Below, one piece after another: positions 24,875 to 32,078 of a stretch of 64,000 nt of DNA (position 1 is its first letter; each line of letters opens with the position of its first letter). This stretch comes from Qipengyuania polymorpha (lineage in GTDB: Bacteria; Pseudomonadota; Alphaproteobacteria; Sphingomonadales; Sphingomonadaceae). The notes under the pieces were generated by a model, which was not told where the DNA came from, did not search any database, and worked only from the letters and a program-made list of their open reading frames with translations. Both the position numbers and the translations under genes were made by a program. The DNA lies in the NCBI RefSeq assembly GCF_019711435.1, contig NZ_JAIGNK010000003.1, positions 558,001 through 622,000 of the forward strand. The letters run 5' to 3'.

Positions 24875-25363
24875 ATGCGGCTATCCTTTATGTTTTTTGG
24901 CGTTGCTCTCTTGCAGTCATGCACCGAGCACCAAGAAAGAGCGCCGCAAGACTGTGAGTTGGCGCTCGCACAGTTTGACGATTGCTATGAGCGGTATGCC
25001 ACCTCGAGCGACGATAGCTTCGAGCCGATGTGGTATGCGTGCATTCCGCATTCGGAACCCAAGGTTATAAGAGGATCATGGGCTTTGGACTTCGAATGGA
25101 ATGCCTTCTTTGAGAACAAGGAACCGACCCCGAGAGAAGCATTCCCGAAGGATTATCTCCCGCCCAATTTGGCATTCAAGACTGGGGTCGAAAGGCCCGA
25201 TGGTCGCGATGGGAAAGTACGATTGTGGCGGGTGACTTTCATGGGCCGCGAACAAACCTGCAATCTGTTCCCTGAGATTCCTCCAACGTTCTTTGTGGAA
25301 CGAATTATTGACAAAGAGCTCGTGTGGGAGGTCGGCGGATATCCAGATTACACTCTGGAATAG
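24875..25363 (+). CDS. Opposite-strand putative lipoprotein inserted between GTA portal and terminase
   Basis: A 162-residue protein I do not recognise. It begins MRLSFMFFGVALLQSC, a short hydrophobic core with a lipobox-like LLQSC, so it is probably a lipoprotein (mature Cys 16). The mature part has about five further Cys, including DCELALAQFDDC and QTCNLFPEI, and many aromatic residues. It is the only plus-strand gene in the GTA block, and its base composition is clearly more AT-rich than the GTA genes around it. Its stop lies five bases from the terminase stop and its start 65 bases from the portal start. This looks like a recent insertion or moron-type gene; it would be read antisense by GTA transcripts. 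Confidence 0.7.
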   Translation: MRLSFMFFGVALLQSCTEHQERAPQDCELALAQFDDCYERYATSSDDSFEPMWYACIPHSEPKVIRGSWALDFEWNAFFENKEPTPREAFPKDYLPPNLAFKTGVERPDGRDGKVRLWRVTFMGREQTCNLFPEIPPTFFVERIIDKELVWEVGGYPDYTLE

Positions 25364-25368
25364 CCCGT

Positions 25369-26706
25369 CTAAACCTGCCGCACGCGCGGTCTCTTGGTCT
25401 TCCCCAGCATCAGCTCCGTAAGCGCCCAGACCAGCGCGTCGGCGCGGTCGGGCGAGCGTCCCGGCCCTTCGTAACCGCCGCCCGCCATCAGCCCGCAGAG
25501 CTGGTCTTCCAGTTGGGCGAACATGCCGGCGTGGCGCACGCGGCCTGCTTCGTAGAGTGCGGCGACCGGCTCGGCGCGGGCCACCTTGCCGCGGCTGGCG
25601 TGGACCAGCTTCAGTGGCAGCGATACGTCGGCGGCGCGCAGCACGCTGCCGACCATCTGGCCGCCCTGGTTGGCCTCGGCGACTACGCGGTCGGCGTTCC
25701 ATGCGCTCGCGGCCTCCGCCACCTTGCGCGCCCAGCGTTCGGGGCTGGGGCGGGCGAGTGAGCAATCGGCGAGCACGCAGGCTACGCCGCTCTCGCTCAC
25801 CCCGCAGACCACGATGCCGCATTCGTCACCCTTTGCGCTCACCGGCGGGTCGACGCCGATGACGATGCGGGTCATGGCCTCGACCGGCAGTTCCTCGCGG
25901 CAGGCCTCCAGCATCGAGCGCGACCATAGCGCGCCCTCGACATCTTCGAGCAGCACGCCGTCCAGTTCCTGCCGCCCCAGCGCGGTGCTGCCGTATTTGC
26001 GGCGCATCGTCTTGATGAAACGCTCGGGCAGGTTCGGTCCGTTTTCGTAACTCGACCCGCGGGTCACGATGAGTTGTCCCGCATCCTCCTCTGAGCACAA
26101 GCGGCGGATGAGCGGCACCGGGCGCGGCGTGGTGGTGGCGACCACGCGCGGGGTCTCGCCCAGCCGCAGTCCCATCATGAGGTTGTCCCAGGCGCGCATC
26201 GCCCGCTCGCTGGCGTTGTCCCATTTGGCGATTTCGTCGCACCAGGCGATGTGGTGCTGCGGGCCGCGCAGGCTTTCGGGCTCGCCTGCCGAATAGAGCG
26301 TCGCCTGCGCGCCATTAGGCCAGCACACGCGGCGCAGGGACGGTTCGAACACTGGCATGTTTTCCGGCGGGCAGACGGCAAGCAACCCGCTTTCGCCCTC
26401 GACCATGACGCTGCGTGCCTCGGCAAGGCTAGCGCCGACTAGGGCAATCCGCATGTCCGGATTGCGCCGCGCCTCGTCGCGCACCCATTCGGCCCCGGCG
26501 CGGGTCTTGCCGAAACCGCGCCCTGCGCTGACCAGCCAGCAATGCCAGTCGCCTTCGGGTGCAAGCTGGCTGCGGCGCGCCCACAGTTTCCAGTGATAGC
26601 GAAGTTCCTCGCGTTCGATTTTCGTAAGCCTCGCCAGTTCGGCGAAGCGTTCGTTGTCGTCCTTTATCTTCAGGAGCGCGCGGAGCAGGTCATTCCTCTC
26701 CGGCAT
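25369..26706 (-). CDS. GTA terminase large subunit (g2-like)
   Basis: The packaging motor, 445 residues. It has the Walker A motif SAGRGFGKTRAG, the Walker B region HHIAWCDEIAKWDN, a coupling motif in VVATTTPRPVP, and nuclease-domain acidic residues in VIGVDPPVSAKGDECGIVV and SPDRADALVWAL. In GTAs this motor packs host DNA headfully rather than at a specific site. I chose the ATG at 26706 (MPERNDLLRALLK), which overlaps the small-subunit gene by 17 bases; the longer frame to 26925 lies wholly within that gene. Confidence 0.93.
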   Translation of the reverse strand: MPERNDLLRALLKIKDDNERFAELARLTKIEREELRYHWKLWARRSQLAPEGDWHCWLVSAGRGFGKTRAGAEWVRDEARRNPDMRIALVGASLAEARSVMVEGESGLLAVCPPENMPVFEPSLRRVCWPNGAQATLYSAGEPESLRGPQHHIAWCDEIAKWDNASERAMRAWDNLMMGLRLGETPRVVATTTPRPVPLIRRLCSEEDAGQLIVTRGSSYENGPNLPERFIKTMRRKYGSTALGRQELDGVLLEDVEGALWSRSMLEACREELPVEAMTRIVIGVDPPVSAKGDECGIVVCGVSESGVACVLADCSLARPSPERWARKVAEAASAWNADRVVAEANQGGQMVGSVLRAADVSLPLKLVHASRGKVARAEPVAALYEAGRVRHAGMFAQLEDQLCGLMAGGGYEGPGRSPDRADALVWALTELMLGKTKRPRVRQV

Positions 26707-27175
26707 CGCCGTCCACCTGATAGACACCCTGTTCGGCGGCATCGCGCTCCATCGCCTCGCGCCGGTCGCGCATCTTGGACAGCTTCTCGTTGATGGAGGC
26801 GATGATGGCGTCCTCGTCCTCGCTCGCCCGCATGGCCTTCTGGCGGCCGACCGCCTCGCGGTGCGCGGCGAGCAGGCGGAAGGCGATGGCATTGTCGTAT
26901 TTGCGGCGGCTCTTGGTCGGGCCACCGCCGGTCAGCTCGCCGGTGCGCAAGCGGCGGAGAAGATCCATTTCGAGGTTGTCGTACCCTTCTGCCAGCGCTT
27001 CCTGCCACTTGCGGTTGAATTCGGGCTCCTCGCGGCGGGCCTTGTAGATTTTCGAGGTTTCTGCCCCGATCTTGCGCGCGGCGGCCGAGACGTTGGACGT
27101 TACCGCCAGTTCTGCAAGGAACAGGTCGCGCCAGTTGGAGGGCAGAGATTTCTTGCGCTTCTTCGGCTTCGCCAT
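26690..27175 (-). CDS. GTA terminase small subunit (g1-like)
   Basis: A 161-residue DNA-binding subunit of the packaging machine. The basic start AKPKKRKKSLPSNWRD is followed by a helix-turn-helix region (FLAELAVTSNVSAAARKIG, then SKIYKARREEPEFNRKW) like other phage TerS proteins, and a charged coiled-coil C-terminus (INEKLSKMRDRREAMERD). The ATG at 27175 has a GGAGGG ribosome site. It is the first gene of the GTA cluster, preceded by a leader with a promoter candidate and a terminator-like hairpin. Confidence 0.88.
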   Translation of the reverse strand: MAKPKKRKKSLPSNWRDLFLAELAVTSNVSAAARKIGAETSKIYKARREEPEFNRKWQEALAEGYDNLEMDLLRRLRTGELTGGGPTKSRRKYDNAIAFRLLAAHREAVGRQKAMRASEDEDAIIASINEKLSKMRDRREAMERDAAEQGVYQVDGDAGEE

Positions 27176-27214
27176 GGGTCCCTCCCGAACACTCAAGCCG
27201 ATAGCGGACACGAA

Positions 27215-27244
27215 AAAGGCGGCGGCCTTACCGGCCCCGCCTCG
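27215..27244 (-). terminator. Terminator-like hairpin in the GTA leader
   Basis: On the minus strand a stem of about 10 bp with one bulge (AGGCGG plus GGCC pairing with GGCC, G bulge, CCGCCT) is followed by TTTTT (27219-27215). It lies between the candidate promoter (27273-27301) and terS (27175), the position of an attenuator. Confidence 0.7.
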
Positions 27245-27264
27245 TCGTTACACACTATCGCGAT

Positions 27265-27319
27265 GTTCTTTATTGCTAGCCAAATAGCGTTACGATGTCA
27301 AGAAAAAAGAACCAAATAG
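27265..27319. repeat. Interleaved direct and inverted repeats around the GTA promoter candidate
   Basis: An 8-bp direct repeat CCAAATAG occurs at 27280-27287 and 27312-27319, 32 bp apart or about three helix turns. A 7-bp inverted repeat, GTTCTTT (27265-27271) and AAAGAAC (27306-27312), encloses the promoter candidate. The pattern suggests protein-binding sites such as an activator and/or a bending protein; no known box is matched. Confidence 0.55.
27273..27301 (-). promoter_or_regulatory. Candidate promoter of the GTA cluster
   Basis: On the minus strand a perfect TTGACA (27301-27296) is followed after 17 bases by TAGCAA (27278-27273), a weak -10. A good -35 with a poor -10 would suit a promoter that needs an activator. 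The start would be near 27265, giving a leader of about 90 bases that contains the terminator-like hairpin. Confidence 0.4.
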
Positions 27320-27528
27320 GTTCACGCGAGAGCGTTGCCAACAAGCGAAATCCCGAGCCGCAGGCGAGGCAAGGGCGACCGCCCGCCCGCAGCGTGTGCA
27401 GCTTGCTGCACGTCTAGCGAGGACGAACCCGCGGATGCGGGTTCGAAAAACAAACAATCCCGCGTTGCCCCGTACGCCCGCCTCCCCTAATCGGACGTTT
27501 CACCGGGACGCGAGGACTCACCCCCCAA
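27320..27528. other. Non-coding stretch with two hairpins upstream of the GTA and yqaA-type gene
   Basis: No gene is seen. Two perfect hairpins stand close together: GTGCAGC/GCTGCAC (27396-27411, 2-base loop) and CGAACCCGC/GCGGGTTCG (27424-27445, GGAT loop), the second followed by an A-rich stretch. The arrangement resembles dispersed structured intergenic elements of sphingomonads rather than a terminator for either flank. The 27424-27445 arm contains GGTTCG-like sequence, but there is no tRNA fold. Confidence 0.5.
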
Positions 27529-28179
27529 ATGCTGATGAAACCGCTGCGCGGGCTTTACGACTGGACGATGGACAAGGCCGCGCACCCGCATGCCGTGTGG
27601 TGGCTGGCCTTCTTCTGCTTCGTCGAGTCGAGCTTTTTCCCAATACCGCCGCATCCTCTGTTGGGCCTGATGTGCCTTGCCGAGCCGAAGAAAGCGCTGA
27701 AGTTCGCGACCGTAGCAACGCTGTCCTCGGTTGCCGGTGCGCTGCTGGGCTATGCCATTGGGTACGGACTTTACGACACGGTCGGCGTGTGGCTCATCGA
27801 TACGCTGGGGCTGACCGACAGCTTCCCGGTCGCGGCGTGCCACCTCAAGAAATACGATTTCGAGGCCATCCTTATCGCAGGCGCGACGCCGGTGCCGTTC
27901 AAGCTGCTGACCATCACGGCGGGCTTCGTCGGCATGAACCTCGTGACTTTCGTGCTCTCCAGCCTGTTCGCCCGCGCGCTCATCTTCATGACCGTCGGCA
28001 TCCTGTTCCGCGCCTTCGGTGCACCCATCAAGCGCGTCATCGACAAGTATCTGGGCACGGTGACGACGGTCTTCGTCGTGCTCGTGGTCGGCGGCGTGCT
28101 GGTGCTCACGCAGCTTGGCGGCGAGGGCGACGAGGAAACCGACGCCTGCATCGCTGCGGAAATGCAACAGAACGGCTGA
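27529..28179 (+). CDS. YqaA / DedA-like membrane protein
   Basis: A 216-residue membrane protein of the YqaA branch of DedA (SNARE-associated) proteins. Landmarks are SSFFPIPPHPLLGLMCLAEP near the N-terminus, the small-residue span VAGALLGYAIGYGLYDTVG, and LIAGATPVPFKLLTITAGF, where the proline/lysine stretch matches the re-entrant DedA motif. Family members act in membrane lipid homeostasis. Two ATGs (27529, 27535) are possible. It is divergent from the GTA cluster. Confidence 0.85.
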   Translation: MLMKPLRGLYDWTMDKAAHPHAVWWLAFFCFVESSFFPIPPHPLLGLMCLAEPKKALKFATVATLSSVAGALLGYAIGYGLYDTVGVWLIDTLGLTDSFPVAACHLKKYDFEAILIAGATPVPFKLLTITAGFVGMNLVTFVLSSLFARALIFMTVGILFRAFGAPIKRVIDKYLGTVTTVFVVLVVGGVLVLTQLGGEGDEETDACIAAEMQQNG

Positions 28180-28268
28180 ATAGCGCCGCTTTCGGGCCCC
28201 AATTAATCCGGCGTTCAGCGATTTCTGGAAGGGTGCGTCCTCGGATTTGCTAACCGGGGGTCGTATCC

Positions 28269-29903
28269 ATGAAAAAGTCACTCGCAGGCCTCGGCCTTGC
28301 TTCGCTCGCACTTGCCATCGTCGCTCCGGCCCATGCCGGGACCAGCGCTGATTTCGCCGGTTGCGACGGGCTCAAGAAACCCAAGCGCAGCGACGACGGC
28401 ATGCGCGGCGAAGCGAGTATCTCTTCCTGGCGCTTCGGCAATATGTCGAATCCGCAAAAGACCATCGACAGCTGCAACCGCGCGCTGGAAAGCGGCAAGC
28501 TGCGGCCCGAACAGACGCTGCGCCGCGCCCATGTGATGCGCGCCCGCGGGGCGGCGAAGCTCGAACTCGGCGACAGCGAAGGCGCGCTGGCCGATTTCCT
28601 AGCTGCCGAGAAAGCGGGTGCCGAATATGCGGGTGATTTCTTCTACCAGCGCTCGATGGGCGTCTCGCTCGACCTGCTGAAGGCGATCGTGCTCAACGAC
28701 ACTGGCAGACGCGAAGAAGCGCTGGTCCTCGCTGACAAGGCGCTAGCCACGCGGCCCTACGCGCTGGCGGTCCAGCGTGTCGCAACCATGCTGCGCGCCG
28801 GAAACGACGAGACACCCGCGGACAGCGAGATCTGGCTGAAGCTCGGACAAATCGACCCGGCCACGCGGGGACTCGCCGGCAATCTCGCGCAGAATGCCGA
28901 AGACCTCGCCTCGCTGGCAACCTCGGCGGGAGAACCCTCGGTGACCATGCCCACGGCGCCTTCGATGCAGTCCATCATGCAGAACGGTGGCAATGTCACC
29001 GCGCTCATCGGAGAATATTCCGCGCCGGTCGCAATGGCGATGAAGACCGCCTATGCGCTCGCCGCCAATGGCGAGACCGAAGCTGCGCGGGGATGGGTCG
29101 AGGCCACCCGCGCGGCAATCGCTCCTGCGACACCTGCCGAAGGTGAGAAGAAAAACAACAATATCGGCCTCCAGAACATGCTGACCGATTTGGCGAAGAG
29201 TTCGGTGTTCCAGCCGATGGAGGCGCTCGTCGATGCGCGTATCGCAGTCAGCGAAGGGAGGCTCGCCGACGCGGCGGCTGCGCTGGATGGAAAACAGTTC
29301 CGCTCCGCCGTCGTTACCGACGAACTTTATGCTGCCTATGCCGCAGCCGCATCGTCGGCCGAAGGCGAGGTTCCGGCACTTCCCGAACTGGGCGAGAAAA
29401 TGGAGCGCAAGGCACCCAAGCTGGCGCAGCTTGCCGACAGCCTGCTGATGCGCCCGGAATCGGAGCGCAAGCTTATCGATTACAAAAAATCGCGCCCCAA
29501 TATCCTCGGAGCGCTCATCGGCGGGGCGGCGACCATGGGCATCGGCCTCCTGGGCGGTATCCCGCGGACCTCGGGTTTCGAGGAGACCGAGAACGAGGAC
29601 GGAAGCATCAAGGTAGAATACACCGGCAACACCACTTCCGGTGCCGTGGTGCAGGAAATGACCCTGCTGCGCGCTGCCGAAATCGCGCAGGCCGCCGGCA
29701 AGAGCCATTTCCATATTTCGGGCCGTAAGGACTTCCAGCGCTATCTCACCATGACGCAATATGGCGTCGAGCAATCGCGCACACTGACCGGCTACAAGAC
29801 CGACATGACCATCAGGCTGCTCGACAGCCCGGAAGACCAGCCGCACGCCATCGACGCGGTCGAAATCATCGATGCGCTGGGGCCGATTTACTACGGCGAC
29901 TGA
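28269..29903 (+). CDS. Secreted TPR-containing protein of unknown function
   Basis: A 544-residue protein with a signal peptide (MKKSLAGLGLASLALAIV, cleavage after AHA). Residues about 60-175 contain tetratricopeptide-like helices (SCNRALESGKLRPEQTL, GAAKLELGDSEGALADFLAA, NDTGRREEALVLADKAL). The rest is mostly helical, with a small Gly/Ala hydrophobic segment (ILGALIGGAATMGIGLLGGI, about 417-437) and a soluble C-terminal domain ending IDALGPIYYGD. I infer a periplasmic scaffold or envelope role. It follows the YqaA gene by 89 bases. Confidence 0.78.
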   Translation: MKKSLAGLGLASLALAIVAPAHAGTSADFAGCDGLKKPKRSDDGMRGEASISSWRFGNMSNPQKTIDSCNRALESGKLRPEQTLRRAHVMRARGAAKLELGDSEGALADFLAAEKAGAEYAGDFFYQRSMGVSLDLLKAIVLNDTGRREEALVLADKALATRPYALAVQRVATMLRAGNDETPADSEIWLKLGQIDPATRGLAGNLAQNAEDLASLATSAGEPSVTMPTAPSMQSIMQNGGNVTALIGEYSAPVAMAMKTAYALAANGETEAARGWVEATRAAIAPATPAEGEKKNNNIGLQNMLTDLAKSSVFQPMEALVDARIAVSEGRLADAAAALDGKQFRSAVVTDELYAAYAAAASSAEGEVPALPELGEKMERKAPKLAQLADSLLMRPESERKLIDYKKSRPNILGALIGGAATMGIGLLGGIPRTSGFEETENEDGSIKVEYTGNTTSGAVVQEMTLLRAAEIAQAAGKSHFHISGRKDFQRYLTMTQYGVEQSRTLTGYKTDMTIRLLDSPEDQPHAIDAVEIIDALGPIYYGD

Positions 29904-29916
29904 GCCTAGCCCGGGA

Positions 29917-30348
29917 TCACCCCTCGAATTTCGTTTCGAGGGTGATTTCGCAGTTCAGCAGTTTGGAAATCGGGCAATTGGCCTTGGCGTCCTCGGCCAG
30001 TTCCTCGAACTTCGCGCGGTCGAGGCCTTCGACCTTGCCCTTGGTCGAGAGGGCGGATTTGGTGACGGTGAAGCCGCCGTCTTCTTTTTCGAGCGTCACT
30101 TCGGCGTCGGTGGTCAGGCTGCCGTCGGTAAACCCTGCTTCGGCGAGCTTGAACGAAAGCGCCATGGTGAAGCAGCTGGCATGCGCTGCGCCGATGAGTT
30201 CCTCGGGATTGGTGCCCGGCGCATCCTCGAAGCGCGTGTTGAAGCCATAGGGCTGGGCGGACAGCGCGCCCGAGCCGGTGGACACATGGCCCTTGCCGTC
30301 CTTGCCGAGGCCTTCGTAAGTCGCGCTGCCGTTGTTGATGGTCTTCAT
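29917..30348 (-). CDS. OsmC-family peroxiredoxin
   Basis: A 143-residue thiol peroxidase of the OsmC/Ohr superfamily, closest by motifs to OsmC. The two redox cysteines are visible in ELIGAAHASCFTMALSF and in AEDAKANCPISKLLNCE. The opening NGSATYEGLGKDGKGHVSTG is also characteristic. It should detoxify organic or lipid hydroperoxides. It converges with the TPR gene, 13 bases apart. Confidence 0.9.
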   Translation of the reverse strand: MKTINNGSATYEGLGKDGKGHVSTGSGALSAQPYGFNTRFEDAPGTNPEELIGAAHASCFTMALSFKLAEAGFTDGSLTTDAEVTLEKEDGGFTVTKSALSTKGKVEGLDRAKFEELAEDAKANCPISKLLNCEITLETKFEG

Positions 30349-30410
30349 CAGTCAAATCTCCTTTTCACTTCAGGAGACGGCTGCGGCGGGAAATTCGTTC
30401 CGGCGATTTG

Positions 30411-32033
30411 CTAGATACCGAAGGCTTTGAGCACGGCGTCGAACGCGCCTTCCAGACCGCCGCGCAGGCCCTTGCGGCGACCGGCATAGGGCGCTTCCTC
30501 GATGACGAGGATGCCTGAGCCGCCTTCGACCTTGTCGCGCAGCAGCGGCTCGCGGCCGAAGAGGTAAGGCAGGAAGGTCTCGTTGCGCGCGACCGAATAG
30601 GCGAGGTCGGCGCTGAAGCCAGCGAGCTGGTCCTGTCCGAAGCGGCGGCCCTCGTCGACCCGCTCGACCCGCACCCCGCGCCCGCCTTTGAGGATGAGGC
30701 GTGCCGGGCCGTGGAAGACAAGGAAGCGCAATTGCTGGGTCAGCCATGCGTTGAGGTTGAACAATCGCCACTGGCTTTCGATGCGTAAAGGTTGGTCCTG
30801 CGGCTGGACCACGGCGGCAAGCGCGCGGGGCTGGAGCACCATCGCCGCGCCTTGGGGCAGGTCCACGGCGGTGACCTCGGCGAAGGGGTCCTCGTCGGCA
30901 GAGATGACCGTGGTGGTTGAAGCGCCGCGAACGCGGGTGAGGAAGGTCATGCCGCTGGCGAGGCTGGTGAGCGGGCTTGTCCAGTCGAGCATGGCGCGGG
31001 TCCTGAGGCTGGCGCCGTCGGGGCTCGATTGGAGGAAGCCCTGCCGCACCAGCAGTTCCTCACCCTCGCCCAGTGTGACCGGGAAGGAGGCCCGCGATTG
31101 CTCTGCGGGTGGTTCGACGGCCACGCGGTTGGCGCCGGGTACCTTGATGCGAATGGACCTGCGGCGCGCGGCGAAGGGGGCAACGACGTAGTAGAGAAGC
31201 GTGCGGACGAAGTAAGGCAGCAGCAAGATGCCCAGCAGCGCCCAGGCGGCCGACACGAGAACGTCGCGCAAGGTGTTGTCGGCGATGCCTTGGGCAGGGT
31301 CAGGAAGGTCGTCGAGGACCTTGTCCTGCGCCGCCGTGAATTGCTCGCGCGCATCAGCCAGTGCCTTGGTCGCGGCAAGTGCGGTCTTGCGCTGCGTGGT
31401 CCAGCGCTGCTGCTTGCCGCATTCGCGCGTTTTGCCCGCCTCAAGCCTCTCGCGCTCGCCGCGAAGGTATGCATCGACCTCGCGGATGACCGGGTTCTGC
31501 GCCTCGAAGTCCCGCAGCCGGTTGGTCCATAGTCGGCAGGTGCGTGTTGCGGCGACAATCGAAGCCTCGGTCGGCATTTGGGGGTAGCGGGCGCGGATTT
31601 CGCGCGCTTCGGCAAGGTCAATCGCCTCGGTCAGCACGCCTGCCTCGGCGTCGAGCGCTGCCTTGCGTAGTTCGAGCCGCTTGGTTTCCAGGATGCGCGA
31701 AGGACGGACAGAGTCGAACCAACCGCCGTCCTCATTCAGTCGTGCCTCAATCGAAGCGCTTTTGCTTCGGACCTCTTCCAGCCGCTGTTCGAGATTCGCG
31801 CGGCTCTCGTCCTCGAAGGCCGAGGTGCGTTTGCGCAGCAATTCGCGAGTCTCGGCTGTATCGGCGGCCAGCGCGGTGCGCACTTGCTCGACGCTCATCG
31901 CATCTTCGCGCAGCGAGCCATCGCCGAACTCGGCTTTGATCTGCGGCCAGGCGAGGATGTAGAACGCAAAGGCGAGGCACAGGACGAGGTACAGTAGCCC
32001 CGTGCGCCCGAGCCAGCCGAACACCGCCTTCAT
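30411..32033 (-). CDS. Membrane protein with coiled coil, unknown function
   Basis: A 540-residue protein I do not recognise. It has an N-terminal membrane segment (GLLYLVLCLAFAFYILAW, about 12-29), a long charged helical region (about 45-250, e.g. RANLEQRLEEVRSKSASIEA) likely forming a coiled coil, a second membrane segment (AAWALLGILLLPYFVRTLLYY, about 262-283) and a C-terminal beta-rich domain. Topology suggests an envelope protein with the coiled coil on one face. It lies 45 bases upstream of no gene in its own direction other than OsmC and directly downstream of spt on the same strand, so a link to lipid or envelope biology is possible but unproven. Confidence 0.72.
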   Translation of the reverse strand: MKAVFGWLGRTGLLYLVLCLAFAFYILAWPQIKAEFGDGSLREDAMSVEQVRTALAADTAETRELLRKRTSAFEDESRANLEQRLEEVRSKSASIEARLNEDGGWFDSVRPSRILETKRLELRKAALDAEAGVLTEAIDLAEAREIRARYPQMPTEASIVAATRTCRLWTNRLRDFEAQNPVIREVDAYLRGERERLEAGKTRECGKQQRWTTQRKTALAATKALADAREQFTAAQDKVLDDLPDPAQGIADNTLRDVLVSAAWALLGILLLPYFVRTLLYYVVAPFAARRRSIRIKVPGANRVAVEPPAEQSRASFPVTLGEGEELLVRQGFLQSSPDGASLRTRAMLDWTSPLTSLASGMTFLTRVRGASTTTVISADEDPFAEVTAVDLPQGAAMVLQPRALAAVVQPQDQPLRIESQWRLFNLNAWLTQQLRFLVFHGPARLILKGGRGVRVERVDEGRRFGQDQLAGFSADLAYSVARNETFLPYLFGREPLLRDKVEGGSGILVIEEAPYAGRRKGLRGGLEGAFDAVLKAFGI

Positions 32034-32078
32034 GATGGAGTGCCGGTTTTCATGCGCTCTTCATCATCGCTCTGCGGG

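Noticed and set aside
12888-27175. Ordinary integrated prophage
   Set aside because: No integrase, repressor, att repeats, replication or lysis genes, and gene order matches GTAs exactly.
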